Below are positions 37,706 to 50,272 of a DNA stretch of 64,000 nucleotides, piece by piece. The number at the start of each line of letters is the position of its first letter. Positions within the stretch are counted from its first letter, which is position 1. Origin of the DNA: Magnolia sinica. Lineage: Eukaryota; Streptophyta; Magnoliopsida; Magnoliales; Magnoliaceae. The notes under the pieces were generated by a model. That model searched no databases, was not told where the DNA came from, and saw nothing but the letters and a program-made list of their open reading frames with translations. Both the position numbers and the translations under genes were made by a program. The DNA lies in contig NC_080577.1 in the NCBI RefSeq assembly GCF_029962835.1, positions 8,842,501-8,906,500 on the forward strand, given 5' to 3'.

Positions 37706-39888
37706 AAACAGCATATTTCTATATTCCAGAAAAAGAAAAAAAAAGTTTTCTAGCACAAAGACACCAGAGAAATTGTAGGCAGGTAAAATCAACTAATGAT
37801 ATGAAGTAGAGACTGCGACTGACCATATTCAACCGCACAGCATTTCGGTGGGATTCCAGTTTCCTTGCTGAATGTAATGTTTCAGCCAGCTGGAGAAAAT
37901 AACTAAATTAAAAATTAAAAACAAGAAGGAAAAGAAGAAGAAGAAGAAGAAGAAGAAGGAAATCCTCTTTTTCCCAAAGGTCACAAAGGATTCTAACCCT
38001 CCCATTCATCAGGAGGGGTTTTCCTCCTATATAGTGGAGGAACTTTGTGGCCAAAATAGACTCGCAAGGACAATAATGGACAAGAACAGACCATGACATT
38101 CAAGTACCATCAAGTATCTGCCTACATGCCCGTTTACCAATATGAAAAGTTTCAGCTATTGACAAGAAGATGCACATTTATAAAGAGAACATACTACTAT
38201 ACCCAGGAACATAACCAATGGAGGCAAAGCAATCTCATGATGCATAACCACACACAAAATGCAGAGTGTCGGATCAAAAAAAGTATCAACAGCAAATATT
38301 GACATGCTGAGTCATGCAAAAGCAAAAACAATCACACAGATGTAATTAAATGTCTAAATTTAGACTAAACTAGTAAGAAGTCCACAAGAACAACATAGTA
38401 AACTACTTTCAACATCTTCAACAACCAGCCATCATAGACAAACCGCATCTTAAAGCCATCAACATCTTCAACAACCAGCCATCATAAACAAACCGCATCT
38501 TAAAGCCAGAGCAGAGAAGCAGCCACAAAAGTTTGGGAAACCATTCATCAAAACCAGATTACATGTCTGCATTCTCCACAACCATTTAAAGCATTTGCAC
38601 CCAAGAGCTGTGTCATACACCTGAAGCACACACCCATCATAACTTAATCCATCATTTCATGCCTCGCAAACAAGGTGAAGTTGATGTGTCGACCATGCAG
38701 CATCAAACAGAAAAGGCAAAAGCAACACATGAACTTCACCCCAAATTTCAAAAGAACAACTAAGAGATGAAAAGGTAGGACAAAGCACATCGATTTTGAT
38801 AATCTCAAAAACAATAATATAAAGGGACAGCAATCATATAAAGAAAAGCATTGCAACTAGAAGCACCATTCTACCCTAATAACATAAATCACATAAAATA
38901 CAATAAGCATTACAACATGACACATCAAAGCCAACAATGTATATAATAGATTATCAAGAGAGAATCGCTACGCCAAAACCATTCATTCTCGACTTTAATT
39001 ATAAGGCTTAAGATTTGAGCCGAATGACAATCAACCACCTAGGAAATCACCACCACCATCATCGTCATACCCTTGTCCTAATTTATTTATTTTATTTTAT
39101 TTTTGAAAGTACCCTTGTCCTAATTATTTGGGATTTGCTTTACAAAAAAGGCTTTAATGTATGGCATAAATTCTTTAGTGTCTCACTTCCTAATCCCATC
39201 TTTCTTCTTCACTAATAATCTTGTAAGCATCTACAGCAATTAAGGTTTCTTTTTCTCTGTTCTTTTTTGTTTATAGGTAACCAGCGCTTGAACACAAGAC
39301 CTCAATGTTGAAACACATAAGGTCTGCCATTGAGCAACTAATCCTGTGCAGCAATTAAGCTAGTCTTTAAACCAAAATATGATAACAGGTGAAGGATCTC
39401 AGATATTTCTTAGTATTACTGAAAGCACTAGCTTCAGGAGCAGCTTCTACAAACCCAAATATAGAAGCATTAAAACAGACATTGTTGTATTTTGGAAATA
39501 CGAAGGACAGTTCATAGGATATCAAACCAAACAGGAGATCATGCCAAGAAAAGATTCTTCAAAACCGGTAATCTACAATGACAATATTATATCAATAGCT
39601 GTAAACACTGAAGAACAATAAATCAGAGCAGGACAACAAGAACAAAGAGAACTACATGGGCAAAACCATACAGATTTCGGTTGAAAAAATATTTTGGAAA
39701 CAGGGTGGCTATCATAGAGCCAGAATAAAAGCAATATCCAGATCACGTTAATTATCTTTATTGGTGAAAAACAAAACATTGCTAAATTATGGGAGAAACA
39801 AATAGCCTAATGATCCACAATAAACAAATCTACAAAAAGAGCATATAATTCAAAACTACTATTGTTGTCACCTCCCACACGCAATTTC
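37706..39888. other. Intergenic stretch with small repeats
   Basis: No gene recognised. It contains an (AAG)n run at 37927-37957 and a 50-bp tandem duplication at 38411-38508 (units start AACATCTTCAACAACCAGCC). A tRNA-like SINE head lies at 39275-39355, listed separately. Confidence 0.5.
39275..39355 (-). mobile_element. tRNA-derived SINE head
   Basis: On the minus strand a box A-like TTAGTTGCTCAATGGCAGA is followed about 30 bases later by a box B-like GGTCTTGTGTTCAAGC. It does not fold as a tRNA. The 3' part and target duplications are unclear. Confidence 0.5.
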
Positions 39889-42800
39889 TTTTTTTTTTTT
39901 TTTCAAAAGCAACGGTTTATTAAATGGCAAAAGCAAAAGGACAAAGCAGCTCTGCTGAGATAGCAGAACAAGGATTACAAGCCTAAAAACAAAAGATCAC
40001 AGCCCTTAAGGCTAGGAACATTAAGAACCCATTCAATAAGAAGATTTTTAGCCCGAGATCCCACTGTTTGAGACGAAGATTGCGTATTGTTAAAACACCG
40101 CTCGTTTCTTTCCGTCCAAACAGCCCACCAGATAGCGAGAATCGCCATTCTCCAAATTTTCGATTTCGACTTCCCCAATTTAAACCCATGCCAGTAAGCA
40201 AGGAAGAGGCGGTCTGAGGAGTGCACCCGCAAACTTCAAATCTGTTAAAAAAGTCCAGCAGAATGTGGGAGATAAACGTACAGTGGACCAGCAAATGATC
40301 AGTCGTTTCTTCATCATTCATGCAGCAAAGGCAGATGTTGGGAAGTTGCATTACTCTTTTCCGCAAGTTGGCAACCGTAAGAATGCGATTCCTAGCTGCT
40401 AGCCAGGCAAAGCAAATGTACTTGGGGGGACTCTGATATTTCCAAATAAAATGGTTCGCCAAGAGAGGAGGAGGTGTGGGAGGAGAGAGAAGAGAGTACA
40501 GTGATCTCCCTGAGAAAATGCTAGACCTATCCCCTTTCCACAAGACTTTATAAGGTTCATTCCGGGTCAGCGACACAAAAGAGAGGCAATTAAGAAGATC
40601 TGCATATTCCCCCACCTCCCAATCATTTAGGTTCCTGATGCAGCTTATTTCCCAAACTAATCGAGAGGCAGTCTGCGAATAAAAGCATTGGATCAGGCTA
40701 TCTTTGATTGCAGCAACACGGTAGATATTTGGGAATCTATTTTTGAGAGCCGTTTCGCCAATCCACTGATCTTCCCAAAATCTGATAGCTGATCCGTTGC
40801 CAAGAAGATACCCGATGTTCTGCAAAACTGGCTTTTGAGCACGTAAAATTCCTTCCCAAATAGAAGAAGCTCTGTAACACGACGAGGCTTTAGTCCACCA
40901 TCCCCCAGGAGACGACCCATATTTTCCTTTAATCAGTACGTTCCATAAGGCGTCCGCCTCTGTAGCCAACCTCCAAGTCCATTTCCCAAGGAGAGCACAG
41001 TTCATCACCTTCAGACTCTTGATGCTTGCTCCACCATCCTTGAAGTGGGAACACACATCTTTCCAGTCTAATAGATGAATTTTTTTCTGATTCTCTTTCC
41101 TGCACCAAAGGAAATCTCTTCTCAAATTGTCAATTTTGTCGAGAACATGAGAAGGGCATCAAACTCCTGATGCTTGCTCGACCATCCTTGAAGTGGGAAC
41201 ACACATCTTTCCAGTCTAAGAGATGATTTTTTTTTTTTGATTCTCTTTCCCGCACCAAAGGAAATCTCTTCTCAAATTGTCAATTTTGTCAAGAACATGA
41301 GAAGGGCATCGAAATAAAGACATAAAGTAGATAGGAACGTTGGACAGCGCCGCCTTGATAAGAGTGATCCTACCCCCAATAGACAGGTAACGACCCTTCC
41401 AAGAGGCGAGCATTTTCTGGAATTTCACCACTACTCTATCCCACATGGGTTTGTTTGCAAGCGGGAGACCGACGAAAATAGTTGGGAAGGAAGCAAGGAA
41501 GCACCCGAAGATGTTTGCGTAGGAGGAAAATTCCTCATCTGAACAGTTGACACCGTATATCTTGGATTTGGCCATGTTAATTCTGAGGCCCGACACCGCC
41601 TCAAAGCATCGTAAGGAAGTTTGCAAGGTCTGCCTCCACCGTGATCAAGGTGTCGTCCGCAAATTGGATATGTGAAATTGAGAAATTGACGCCCGGAATC
41701 GAAACTCCTTTGAACAAACCAGCTTGTTCACCTTTGATGAGCATCTGGGATAAGGCTTCACCAATCATAAGGAAGAGAAGCGGGAAGAGGGGGTCACCCT
41801 AACGCAGCCCTCTAGAACTAGAAAAGAAGCCCTTGGGAACGCCGTTTAGGAGAACCGAATAGTGTGCCAATTCTATGCAAGCTCTTATCCAACTTTTCCA
41901 CTTGTCGCCGAATCCCATTCGATCCATCACGTAGTATATAAAATCCCAATCAAAGTGATCATATGCCATTTCAATATCCAATTTGAAAAATATATATTTA
42001 TCCCCCGAACGGTGGCACGAATGGAGGATTTCATTGGCGATGAGGGCTCCGTCAATAATTTATCTTCCCTTAATAAAAGCATTCTCATACTTGGATATGA
42101 GTTTGTCCATGACTGCCGAAAGCCTGGAAGAAAGGATTTTCGCCAGAATCTTATAGGGGCTGCCGATGAGACTGATGGGCCTGAAATCGGTGAAGGCGAA
42201 AGCGCCGGGAACCTTAAGAAGGAGCGCAATAAAGGAAGCTCCTAATCCTTTGGATAACTTGCTCCTTGAGTAGAACTCATGAAGGAAATTCATAATGTCG
42301 CAACGAATCGTGCTCCAAAAAGTTTGAAAGAAACACATGGGGTATCCATCGAGACCTAGGGATTTATCTCCACCTAGCACGCTAATAGCCTTTAGAGTCT
42401 CTTCCTCAGAGAAAGGGATTTCCAATCAGCGGCCTGGAGGGAATGGAAAGGGGGTCTATTCCAACCCTCCGCGGTGTAAATAGATCTGAAGTGATCAACC
42501 GCACAAACAGCGATTTCATCTTTATCATCGATCTGTCTTCAACGGTGATGCTAAAGATGGCTTTGGCACGCGCTTTCATACTAGCGATGTTGTGAAAATA
42601 CTTTGTATTCCTATCACCTTCTGCAATCCATTTCGCCCTCGCTTTTAGTTTCCAGGAGACTTCCTCTTGGAAAGCCCTGGATGATATATCCTGAATAATC
42701 TGGATGCGCTTAGAAAGGATGTGTATAGGAACTTCGGTGCCGTCAATATTAGAGTCTAAAAGTTGCAGTTCTGCCAGAAGAGCATCGGTTTCTTGATCTG

Positions 42801-45800
42801 TCTTGTGAAGTTCCTCTACCTTCCATGATTTGATTTTGTCCTTCAGAAGTCTAAGCCTGCAGAGCAAATTGTGACCAGCGAATCCGGACACTTGAAAGGA
42901 CGACCACCACTCCTCGATTTTTTGTTTGAAACCGTCTATCTCAAGCCATGCAGAGTTAAATTTAAACGGTTTCGGGCCCTAATTGTCTTCATTCGATGAC
43001 AAAAGAATCGGACAATGGTCGGAAGTCAATCTTGGGAGAGCAATCTGACAGACAGAGGGGAACACGTCGATCCATTCCGTAGAAAGGAGAAATCTGTCTA
43101 GCCTTAATTGAATCGGAGATCGACACCCATTAGTCTAGGTAAATTTGGCGCTAGAAAGAGGGAGATCGACCAGCTGCTGTTGTTGGATCCAGTCCGAAAA
43201 GGCGAGCATGGCCGGATTCATTCTCCTCCTCCGAGAGTGTTCCTCAGGGAACCAAATCACATTAAAGTCTCCTACGAAACAGCAGGGGCCTAGGAAAGAT
43301 TGTCTAGAGGTTGTCAGCTCGTCCCAGAAGTTCTGCCTAGCAAAACCATCATCAGGACCGTAAACAACAATAATAAGACAACGGAATAGGGATGACTTAT
43401 CTTGAAGTATGACTGAAGCTGAGAAAACACCCATAGCCGAGTGAATCAAATCCCATTGAGAAGATTTCCAAGCGATAAGGATGCCTCCAAAAGAGCCAAC
43501 AGCATCCCGAGTGACAAATTTGGCATCATTGGAATGCCATAAAGTCGCCAGGAGACGATCGGAAAAGATGGGGACTTTAGTTTCCTGCAGACATAAGAAA
43601 TCTAGGTTTTTACGCCTGATAGACTCCTTGATAAGGCTCCGCTTTTGCTTGGAGCCCACCCCTCGCACATTCCAGGTGAAGATTTTCATTGGGAAACCAC
43701 TCTGCCCCGAGCACCCTTTCTTCCGCGTCTGGAGGTAGACGCAGGAGAAGTAATAGTCTGATGTTGAAGATTACATAGTTCCCTATTGGAGGAGGAGCGG
43801 TTCTGTTTTTTGATCGGAGTCTTGGCCAGAGGGAGGGGTCTTCCTCTGTCTTCTATGTACTGGAAGAGACCGAAGTAATCTTCTGGCCTGTCATCGAACG
43901 ATAAGCCCAAAGATCGGACGACATGGCCGACAGCATCCCTAATCCACCTCTTGTACTGCATTTTATCAAAGATTTCTTCTCGACTTTTGCCCTCCGTGAA
44001 GAGCAATAAGTTATCAGCCTGTTGATGGGAGAGATTTGTTCTCATCTGGAGTGGTGCAGCGTCGATGACCTCAGTTGGATCCTCCTCTTGGAACAGAGTC
44101 AGGGGGCCCATGTCTGCCCAATCCTGTCTCCTGGATGCTGATGTGGAGGGAGAGGAAGGGCAGGACTATGCACCTTGAGATTCCGAAATCAAGCTCTCTG
44201 ATAAATCTTCGTAGGCCTAGCTGTCTTCCATAGGTGTCGAATGGAAAAGGGAATGGTGAGGCGACGATGATTTGGATAGGATATGCGATGGAGTGGGGTT
44301 TCAAGGAACTGATCCAACTATTGTATGAGTGGGCCATTTGCTATGAGGGAGACGGATTCAGGTCGAGAACGGACCCGTATCCACTGACCCGATTTCATTA
44401 AGGGATGTGAGTCTCAGAGCCGCGGATTGAGAACCCACGTGTACAGGGGTAATGCTATCTACTGTAGCAGCAGCGGGTACGTGGCGTCTAAGCGTGGTTG
44501 ACGAGGTGTCATTATGAGGTGTGCTCGAGAACTGGGATGGGGGCGCAATACATGGCTTACTTGCCGTCGTTGAATCGTCCAGGCGCAGGAGGGTCGGAGG
44601 AAGAGCGACACATGTCGTTAGAAGAAAGGGGCGCCGAAGCTTCTCGCCCACGACAGGAGAAACTTCAGGGACACGAAACGAGGGAGGTGTTGGGGAGTTG
44701 TCACGTGTCTCAGGGGAGGACGAATGATAATTAAGGCGATCTGAGTTAGCAGGCGATGAGAAAGCGCCCTATTCTGGTACTCCTCCGGTGCAAGGAAACG
44801 GTACTCCTCCTTCTCCAGTATGCTCCTAGAATTCCTCCGTGGAAGAACAACCGGGACCTCTGGCCATCCAAACATCGCCCCACCTGAGATGGTTGGATTG
44901 AGGATCTTCCTTTTGAACCAGTAGTATAACTATCCGGTTATCCGCCTTGACACGAATGTATTCAGGGAGGGGTGTACCTTTCTTCCTTCGGATTCTAGCC
45001 CTAATAACTCCAAGCTCGACCCCTAATTGCGTTTTTGAATCCATTTCCAAGATGAAACCCGAGGAAGAGGCCGCCGAAATAAGGAATTCGTCATACCAGA
45101 ATTCCAACGAGACATCCCAAATGAGAACCCATATATTTTCTTTCCCAAAGATGGAGTATTCCTCCCACGGCATGATTTTAACAATCAGACCGGACATTTG
45201 AGAACTTCCCACCATGGAGAGAAGATCGGGCGTAAGACCAGGACAGATTTTGATCCAAAGGGCATTAGAGCCGATGGGTTTAAGATCAGAGTTCCCGTAT
45301 TGAAACCCGGTGTTAGCTTTGATCCAATCCTTGACTAGGGGAATGGACGCTCCCTCCTTTGTAATGATGACTACAGGTTTAGCCAGTGCAACTCTATTTT
45401 TCTCGAACTGCACCTGATCTATGGTAAGGGAATCTACCGATGGGTCATCACCATCCACTCTCGGAGGCTGTTGGGATGATTGAAAGATGGGGTTCCTCTG
45501 ATGGTGTGGCTGAAGAAGAGGGGTCCTTAGGGTTGCTACTGCCATAAACAACAGCTTCTTTGAATGAATGCCCTTGAACAGGACGAGAGAAATTACCGGC
45601 TTTGGTAGGAGTACAGACCAGTTGGGAGGGCTTCATATGAGAGACGGCCTTAGGATCCGAGCGTCGGCGAGTGGTGGGGTTTGGAAGAGTATCAGGGCCA
45701 TATCTAGCTCGTTGCACTAACAGTTTCCTTCCATCGAAGTTGTCGCCATGGAGCATATCCACCGCTCTTGCTAGTTTAGTTTCACTACCCATACGAACTA

Positions 45801-46190
45801 ACGCAAAGCCACGATATTCACCACTATCTCTATCTCTGGGCATAACCACGTCCATCACTGCACTCGCTCGCCCGAAAACTTTTTCCAAATTAATGGGATA
45901 CCATCCATGCGGGTATCCTTTGACAAAGAGGGTGGGGAAATGGGCATATTTGCTGCGTCTGTTCTCTGGTGGGACCTGGTGTCGTCTTTTTGGGAGGACT
46001 TTAGTCCACTCTCCATCTTCGTGAATGATTGAAATGTGACAGTTACCCGTTGCAATGTCCTTGCCAAAGCCTCTGGAGGAGGTGGAAGTCATGGTCAAAA
46101 AACTGGATCGGAAAGGATCTTCTACTCGCACAACAGATCTGGCGAGGTCGACGGAGGTGGAGAGTTCATCCTATCTCTATGAATGAAACA
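39889..46190 (-). mobile_element. L1-type LINE, near full length, broken
   Basis: Minus strand, about 6.3 kb, with a poly-A tail (T-run at 39889-39903). ORF1 lies at about 46131-43690 and starts MTSTSSRGFGKDIA if the inner ATG is used. It has an RRM-like gag domain (LFVKGYPHGWYPINLEKVF, YRGFALVRMG). ORF2 runs 43689-39975: an endonuclease starting MKIFTWNVRGVGSKQKRSLI with LCLQETK, reverse transcriptase blocks (FRPISLIGSPYKILAKILSS, MDIEMAYDHFDWDF, FADDTLI), and an intact 380-codon last part (41125-39983) with zf-RVT (ICLCCMNDEETTDHLLVHC) and WAVWTERNERCFN. Several frameshifts and stops break both ORFs, including TAG for Q in the GLRQGDP block near 41800. There is also a 148-bp tandem duplication. 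I found no target duplication, so it is not young. Confidence 0.9.
41011..41310. repeat. 148-bp tandem duplication inside the L1 ORF2
   Basis: Units begin at 41011 and 41159 (TCAGACTCTTGATGCTTGCT and TCAAACTCCTGATGCTTGCT). They match for their full length apart from a few substitutions and a longer T-run in the second copy. The duplication ends the open frame running from 41125 to 39983 on its upstream side. Confidence 0.9.
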
Positions 46191-46194
46191 TTGT

Positions 46195-47265
46195 CATTGT
46201 TTATGAATGAAACATTGTAGTTTACGCTTTATCACCAAGAAGGCAGATGCAAACCCAGCAGTTGTCATTGTTTATATTCATAAATTTCTCTTCCCCACCC
46301 ACCCAACAGCAGAAACCAATCTCTTTAATTAGCACAAAACAAGAAAAATCTAATTATTCCTCAAACCTGGGAGGCTGGGAATGGGATACAAGTGTGTGCG
46401 CGCACATACCAGCAGATACCAATCTCTTCCAAAAGCACAAACAAAGAAAAATCTGATTGTTCCTCAAACCTGGTAAACAGCAGATTACGTCCAAGAAAAA
46501 AAAAAAGGAAAAAAGGAAAAAAGAAAAAAAGAAAACCACCTCCAAGTTGCTAAAATTGTAATCGTATTGTAATCTGGGAACTAAACTAAAGAAAGAATAA
46601 AACAAAAGCAAAAACAGAAAACAACCTCCACGTTGCCAATTCTGTGAATGCATGAAATACTCTAGCTTTGCTTTTTTACCACAGAGCCATGTGTGAGTAT
46701 TGAATAAATAAATAAATTTAAAAAAAAAACACACAAACATACTAGCAAACAAACAGATGGCTACAGAGCCAGATATCAGTCACTAAACAAATAGGCAAGA
46801 AGATAATACTGCTTTTCCTTCAACCGCTGTGCATGTAAGTAGATTACAGCCGTCAGATTCCCTCAGGGTGGTTACCAAGTATCCAACTAAAATCATATTT
46901 TAGATAAGAAAATTTTCACAGGTACGCCAGGAAAGTTAAAATTAAGTATGGTCCAATTGTGTGCAGGGGTTTTGAATCAAACACAGAAGTTATGCACCAA
47001 GCTTTTCTCCAAGATCCATAGCACATGAAGCAGGATTACAAAATTCAAGTTCACTGACGAGCATACACCTTTTGCCCTTAGAAGCAAACCTATAGTGCCT
47101 ATCTTAGAAAACAAAACGAAACTCCAAATTCCACAAACATGGGTGCTAGCATCCCAAGCATGGGTGACATTCACTACCCAACATGGGTGCTAGCATCCCA
47201 AGAATAAAGTATGAGGTATTAGGCAGTTTATTCTGCACCTTAAAACATGGCTCACAATTCCAATG
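46195..47265. other. Intergenic stretch or 3' region of the UBA2-type gene
   Basis: No gene recognised. There are two local duplications. The first is about 64 bp at 46307-46370 and 46410-46473 ('accaatctct ... cctcaaacctgg'). The second is 22 bp at 47137 and 47179 (ACATGGGTGCTAGCATCCCA). An A-rich run lies at 46495-46535. Confidence 0.5.
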
Positions 47266-47268
47266 AAT

Positions 47269-47752
47269 GATTATAAACCATCACCAGTGCACAAGATCCC
47301 ATCAGAACTCTGCAGTTAAGCACTTGGGCAGAAGCAGTACTAGTAGCTGTAAACTCTTAGGAAATCCTCGTAAATTTATTTATTTTTAAAGGTGATACTT
47401 TATTAATCAAAAACAAAACAGAAAGAAAAGGAGAACATAAGAGAAAACAAAAACAAACAAACAAAGAAAACCTATAGAAACCCTAAGCTAAAATTACAAC
47501 AATAACCCAGCCCCCAGCTGGGACCCCAAAACAGCTCCTTCATGGAGCCCAATCCCAAAACAATAAAACGACTCTGTTGAAAACCCCTATGCTCACAATG
47601 TTTTTATTGCAAAAACATCAATCATTCCTTTCTCCCCAAACTGATCACGATAATGCCAAAAGAGCAACTCTCCATCTTCTCCTGCCCAGCTTCCCACCAT
47701 CCTCCGAATGCCAAGCAAGGAATAGGTCTAGGAAATCCTCACGTTGCACCCC
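47269..47752 (+). pseudogene. 5S rRNA pseudogene split by an L1 insertion
   Basis: Positions 47269-47369 plus 47741-47752 line up with plant 5S rRNA. Matching blocks are GATCCCATCAGAACTC, GCAGTTAAGC, CTTGGGC and AGTACTAG, then GGAAATCCTC joined to ACGTTGCACCCC (5S: GGAAGTCCTCGTGTTGCATC). The box A region lacks two bases (AAGCACTTGGG for AAGCGTGCTTGGG), and the box C region (GGATGGGTGACC in real 5S) is scrambled. It is therefore not expected to be transcribed by RNA polymerase III. The interruption is an L1 fragment with a 12-bp target duplication. Confidence 0.85.
47370..47728 (-). mobile_element. L1-type LINE, 5'-truncated 3' end, with 12-bp target duplication
   Basis: It is flanked by TAGGAAATCCTC on both sides (47358-47369 and 47729-47740). 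On the minus strand it encodes remnants of the L1 C-terminus (SVWGERND near 47650), followed by untranslated sequence and an A-rich 3' end (TTTAAAAATAAATAAATTTA) at the left. It is inserted in the 5S rRNA pseudogene. Confidence 0.85.
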
Positions 47753-47877
47753 TTTCCGTGGGACAAGGCTTTCATGATGATGCTTGTGTTAATAGAATTT
47801 TGTGAAAGATAAGTTTCTCAGGAGTCAGTTTCTTAGAGGGAAAGAAGGATAAGACCCTGCACTTAAGCACCAATGAT

Positions 47878-48717
47878 GCAGACCACAAAGACACAACCTC
47901 CAGATGTACAATAACATATTTTTACATCTATAATCATGAAGTTGTCTCTCTTCGTCTCCTCCTGACATCATTTTTAACCATAGCAAAAAAGAAAACTAGA
48001 CTGAATTCAACCATTAAGGCTACAGAACCTACTAGCTTCTAACATTAATGTCAGGAATAACTGCAAAAATCCTTAAAACCTAAAAATACTGAAAATTCAG
48101 TATAATTTTGTCACAAATCCTTCAAACAAATTTGAAAGCCCAAAACAGTGAAATATCAAAGAACTTGCAAAGATCACAGAAAGACAACAGAAGCACGCTA
48201 AATATCTAGGTATCCAAGTGCAAATTATCCTCCCTGGAAGGTGAAGCAGACCACAAAGACGCAGCCTCCAGATGTACAATAACATATTTTTACATCTATA
48301 ATCATGAAGTTTGTCTCTCTTCGTCTCCTCCTGACATCTTTTTTTTTAAGAGATAACTGAAGATATATATTAAAAAAGAAAAGGATTACAAAAGGGAGGA
48401 TCAACCCGCTGAGTTAGCGAGAAAGGGATCCTCCCGACATCATTTTTAACCATAGCCAAAAAAGAAAACTAGACTGAATTCAACCATTGAGGCTACAGAA
48501 CCTACTAGCTTCTAACATTAATGTCAGGAATAACTGCAAAAATCCTTGAAACCTAAAAATACTGAAAATTCAGTATAATTTTGTCACAAATCCTTTAAAC
48601 GAATTTGAAAGCCCAAAACAGTGAAATATCAAAGAACTTGCAAAGATCACAGAAAAACAACAGAAGCATGCTAAAGATCTAGGTATCCAAGTGCAAATTA
48701 TCCTTCCTGGAAGGTGA
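47878..48717. repeat. Tandem duplication, 367-bp unit, two copies
   Basis: Copy 1 is 47878-48244 and copy 2 is 48246-48717. They begin GCAGACCACAAAGAC and end CTGGAAGGTGA. They are about 97 percent identical by eye. Copy 2 is longer only because of a 91-bp retroposon plus its 12-bp target duplication (48339-48441). Confidence 0.95.
48339..48429 (-). mobile_element. L1-like retroposon tail, 91 bp, with target duplication
   Basis: It is flanked by CCTCCTGACATC (48327-48338) and CCTCCCGACATC (48430-48441). On the minus strand it ends in TTATCTCTTAAAAAAAA, a poly-A tail preceded by '...TTTTGTAATCC...', as in plant L1 3' ends. The undisrupted site is present in copy 1 of the surrounding duplication near 47960. 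Confidence 0.85.
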
Positions 48718-48719
48718 CT

Positions 48720-50272
48720 ATATTAGGTTCATGCAGGATTTGAAAATCAAGGATTTCTTCTCCCAACATCTGTTCCATGCGATTTACTGATTCTTGACTT
48801 TCTTTTACCTCATACTTGTCTAGTACTTCCACAAAAAGCATTGAACTCTACTTTGAGGGCCTCTGTTACTTCATATTCTTTAGGAGACTCTTGCTTTAAC
48901 ACATATGCACTCTTTTATCACAGATTTTCCCCTAGTGCCTAAATCAAGATTTGCAACTGACCAAGACTTGAATGGGTGATGTTGGCCATCGGGATTCTAG
49001 GTCAAAATTTTCATGGTGGCTCAGGCCTGAATTTCAAGCCAGGTAATGGGATGTGTCCAAGCACAGTTAGTTTTTTCAATTGAGGCCAGACCTAACCTGA
49101 AGCAGCATCTTGTTACTTTTGAATCCATAACAGATCAGGTTTGGGATTTAATTCAGGCTTGAATAACAAGTTGATCGGGTTCAGGCCTGATCTTCAGGCC
49201 TGTGGTAGACAGGATGGGGCACAGGCCCAATTTACAAATAGGCAGGACATGGCCAGCATGAAGCAGGCCATTGCTGATCAATCTCCATTAAATCATGAAT
49301 AAGTACCCATGCAGTGATGAAACAGAACAAGAACATAAAGCAAGAAACGATTGACCTAAAAAGAGAACAAGAATACCATAGCACATTTACGTAACCTAGT
49401 CAAGAGTCATGCAACGGCACTGAATTATCGAACGGTTCAAAAAGAGCAAATTTCAGAAGAGAACAGCATCTTAATACATATGATAGAAGAGAACAGAGCA
49501 TCATATGGCCAGACAAAAAGCCATTGAACCACGACATGAGCAAAAGAAAACAGAATATATCCACTGACACACCAAATACAGAACATTTTTGCACATAAAA
49601 TGAACACCATGGAATTTAGGGTACCCAAGGCAATATAGACACAGAAATGAGACATGATGCCCTTCACCAAGCTGAAACACCATACATGTCAACAAGTATC
49701 ACTTAATGACCACCATGAAAACCACCATTAAAAGCAAACAGGCAGAACAAAAGCAGCAAAACGAACCTAATAAAAATTAACAAGCACAAGCCAAAACAAA
49801 ACAGGGAAAAAAGAAAACAGCCCAAACTCACACATACACGCACAAAAATCATAAATACCCAATCACAAACCGAGAAAAGAGAACTAATGATCAATGAAAA
49901 AAATATAGAATGCATGAAAATTTCTAAGCAAGTACAACTGCAAGTCAGATTAAGATAAGCAACTGGATAGACAAGGCATGTGAAATTCAAAATTCACAAG
50001 AGGGTGACATGAAATAGCATAAGTTAGCAGTACATAACTCAAAGATAACAAAACAACATGGACCAAAGATATCAACGAAGTGAAGAACATAACGAAATGC
50101 ATGCTAATATATAACAAATAATCCTAAGGGTGAATTGGATAAAACATTATATGTGTAGCACAACCAAAAAAATATTTAAACTAGCAGAAATCCTAAAAGA
50201 ACAGCAAAAACTAACTAAATAACCAAGCTCCATAGCAAGATAGAAGGAAGGTAAAGGAAAAGAAGCATTACC
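48720..50272. other. Region downstream of the UBA2-type gene
   Basis: No separate gene recognised. It is A-rich on the plus strand (U-rich as transcript). It probably contains the 3' UTR intron, and perhaps later 3' UTR exons, of the minus-strand UBA2-type gene, whose donor is at 50268-50267. A 'caggcctga...tcaggcctg' low-order repeat lies at 49020-49260. Confidence 0.45.

Noticed and set aside
47269-47752. Possible P5SM, the 5S rRNA-mimic exon that controls splicing of plant TFIIIA genes
   Set aside because: No C2H2 zinc-finger exons lie on either side, and the sequence is broken by a LINE and keeps 5S primary-sequence blocks. A 5S pseudogene explains it better.
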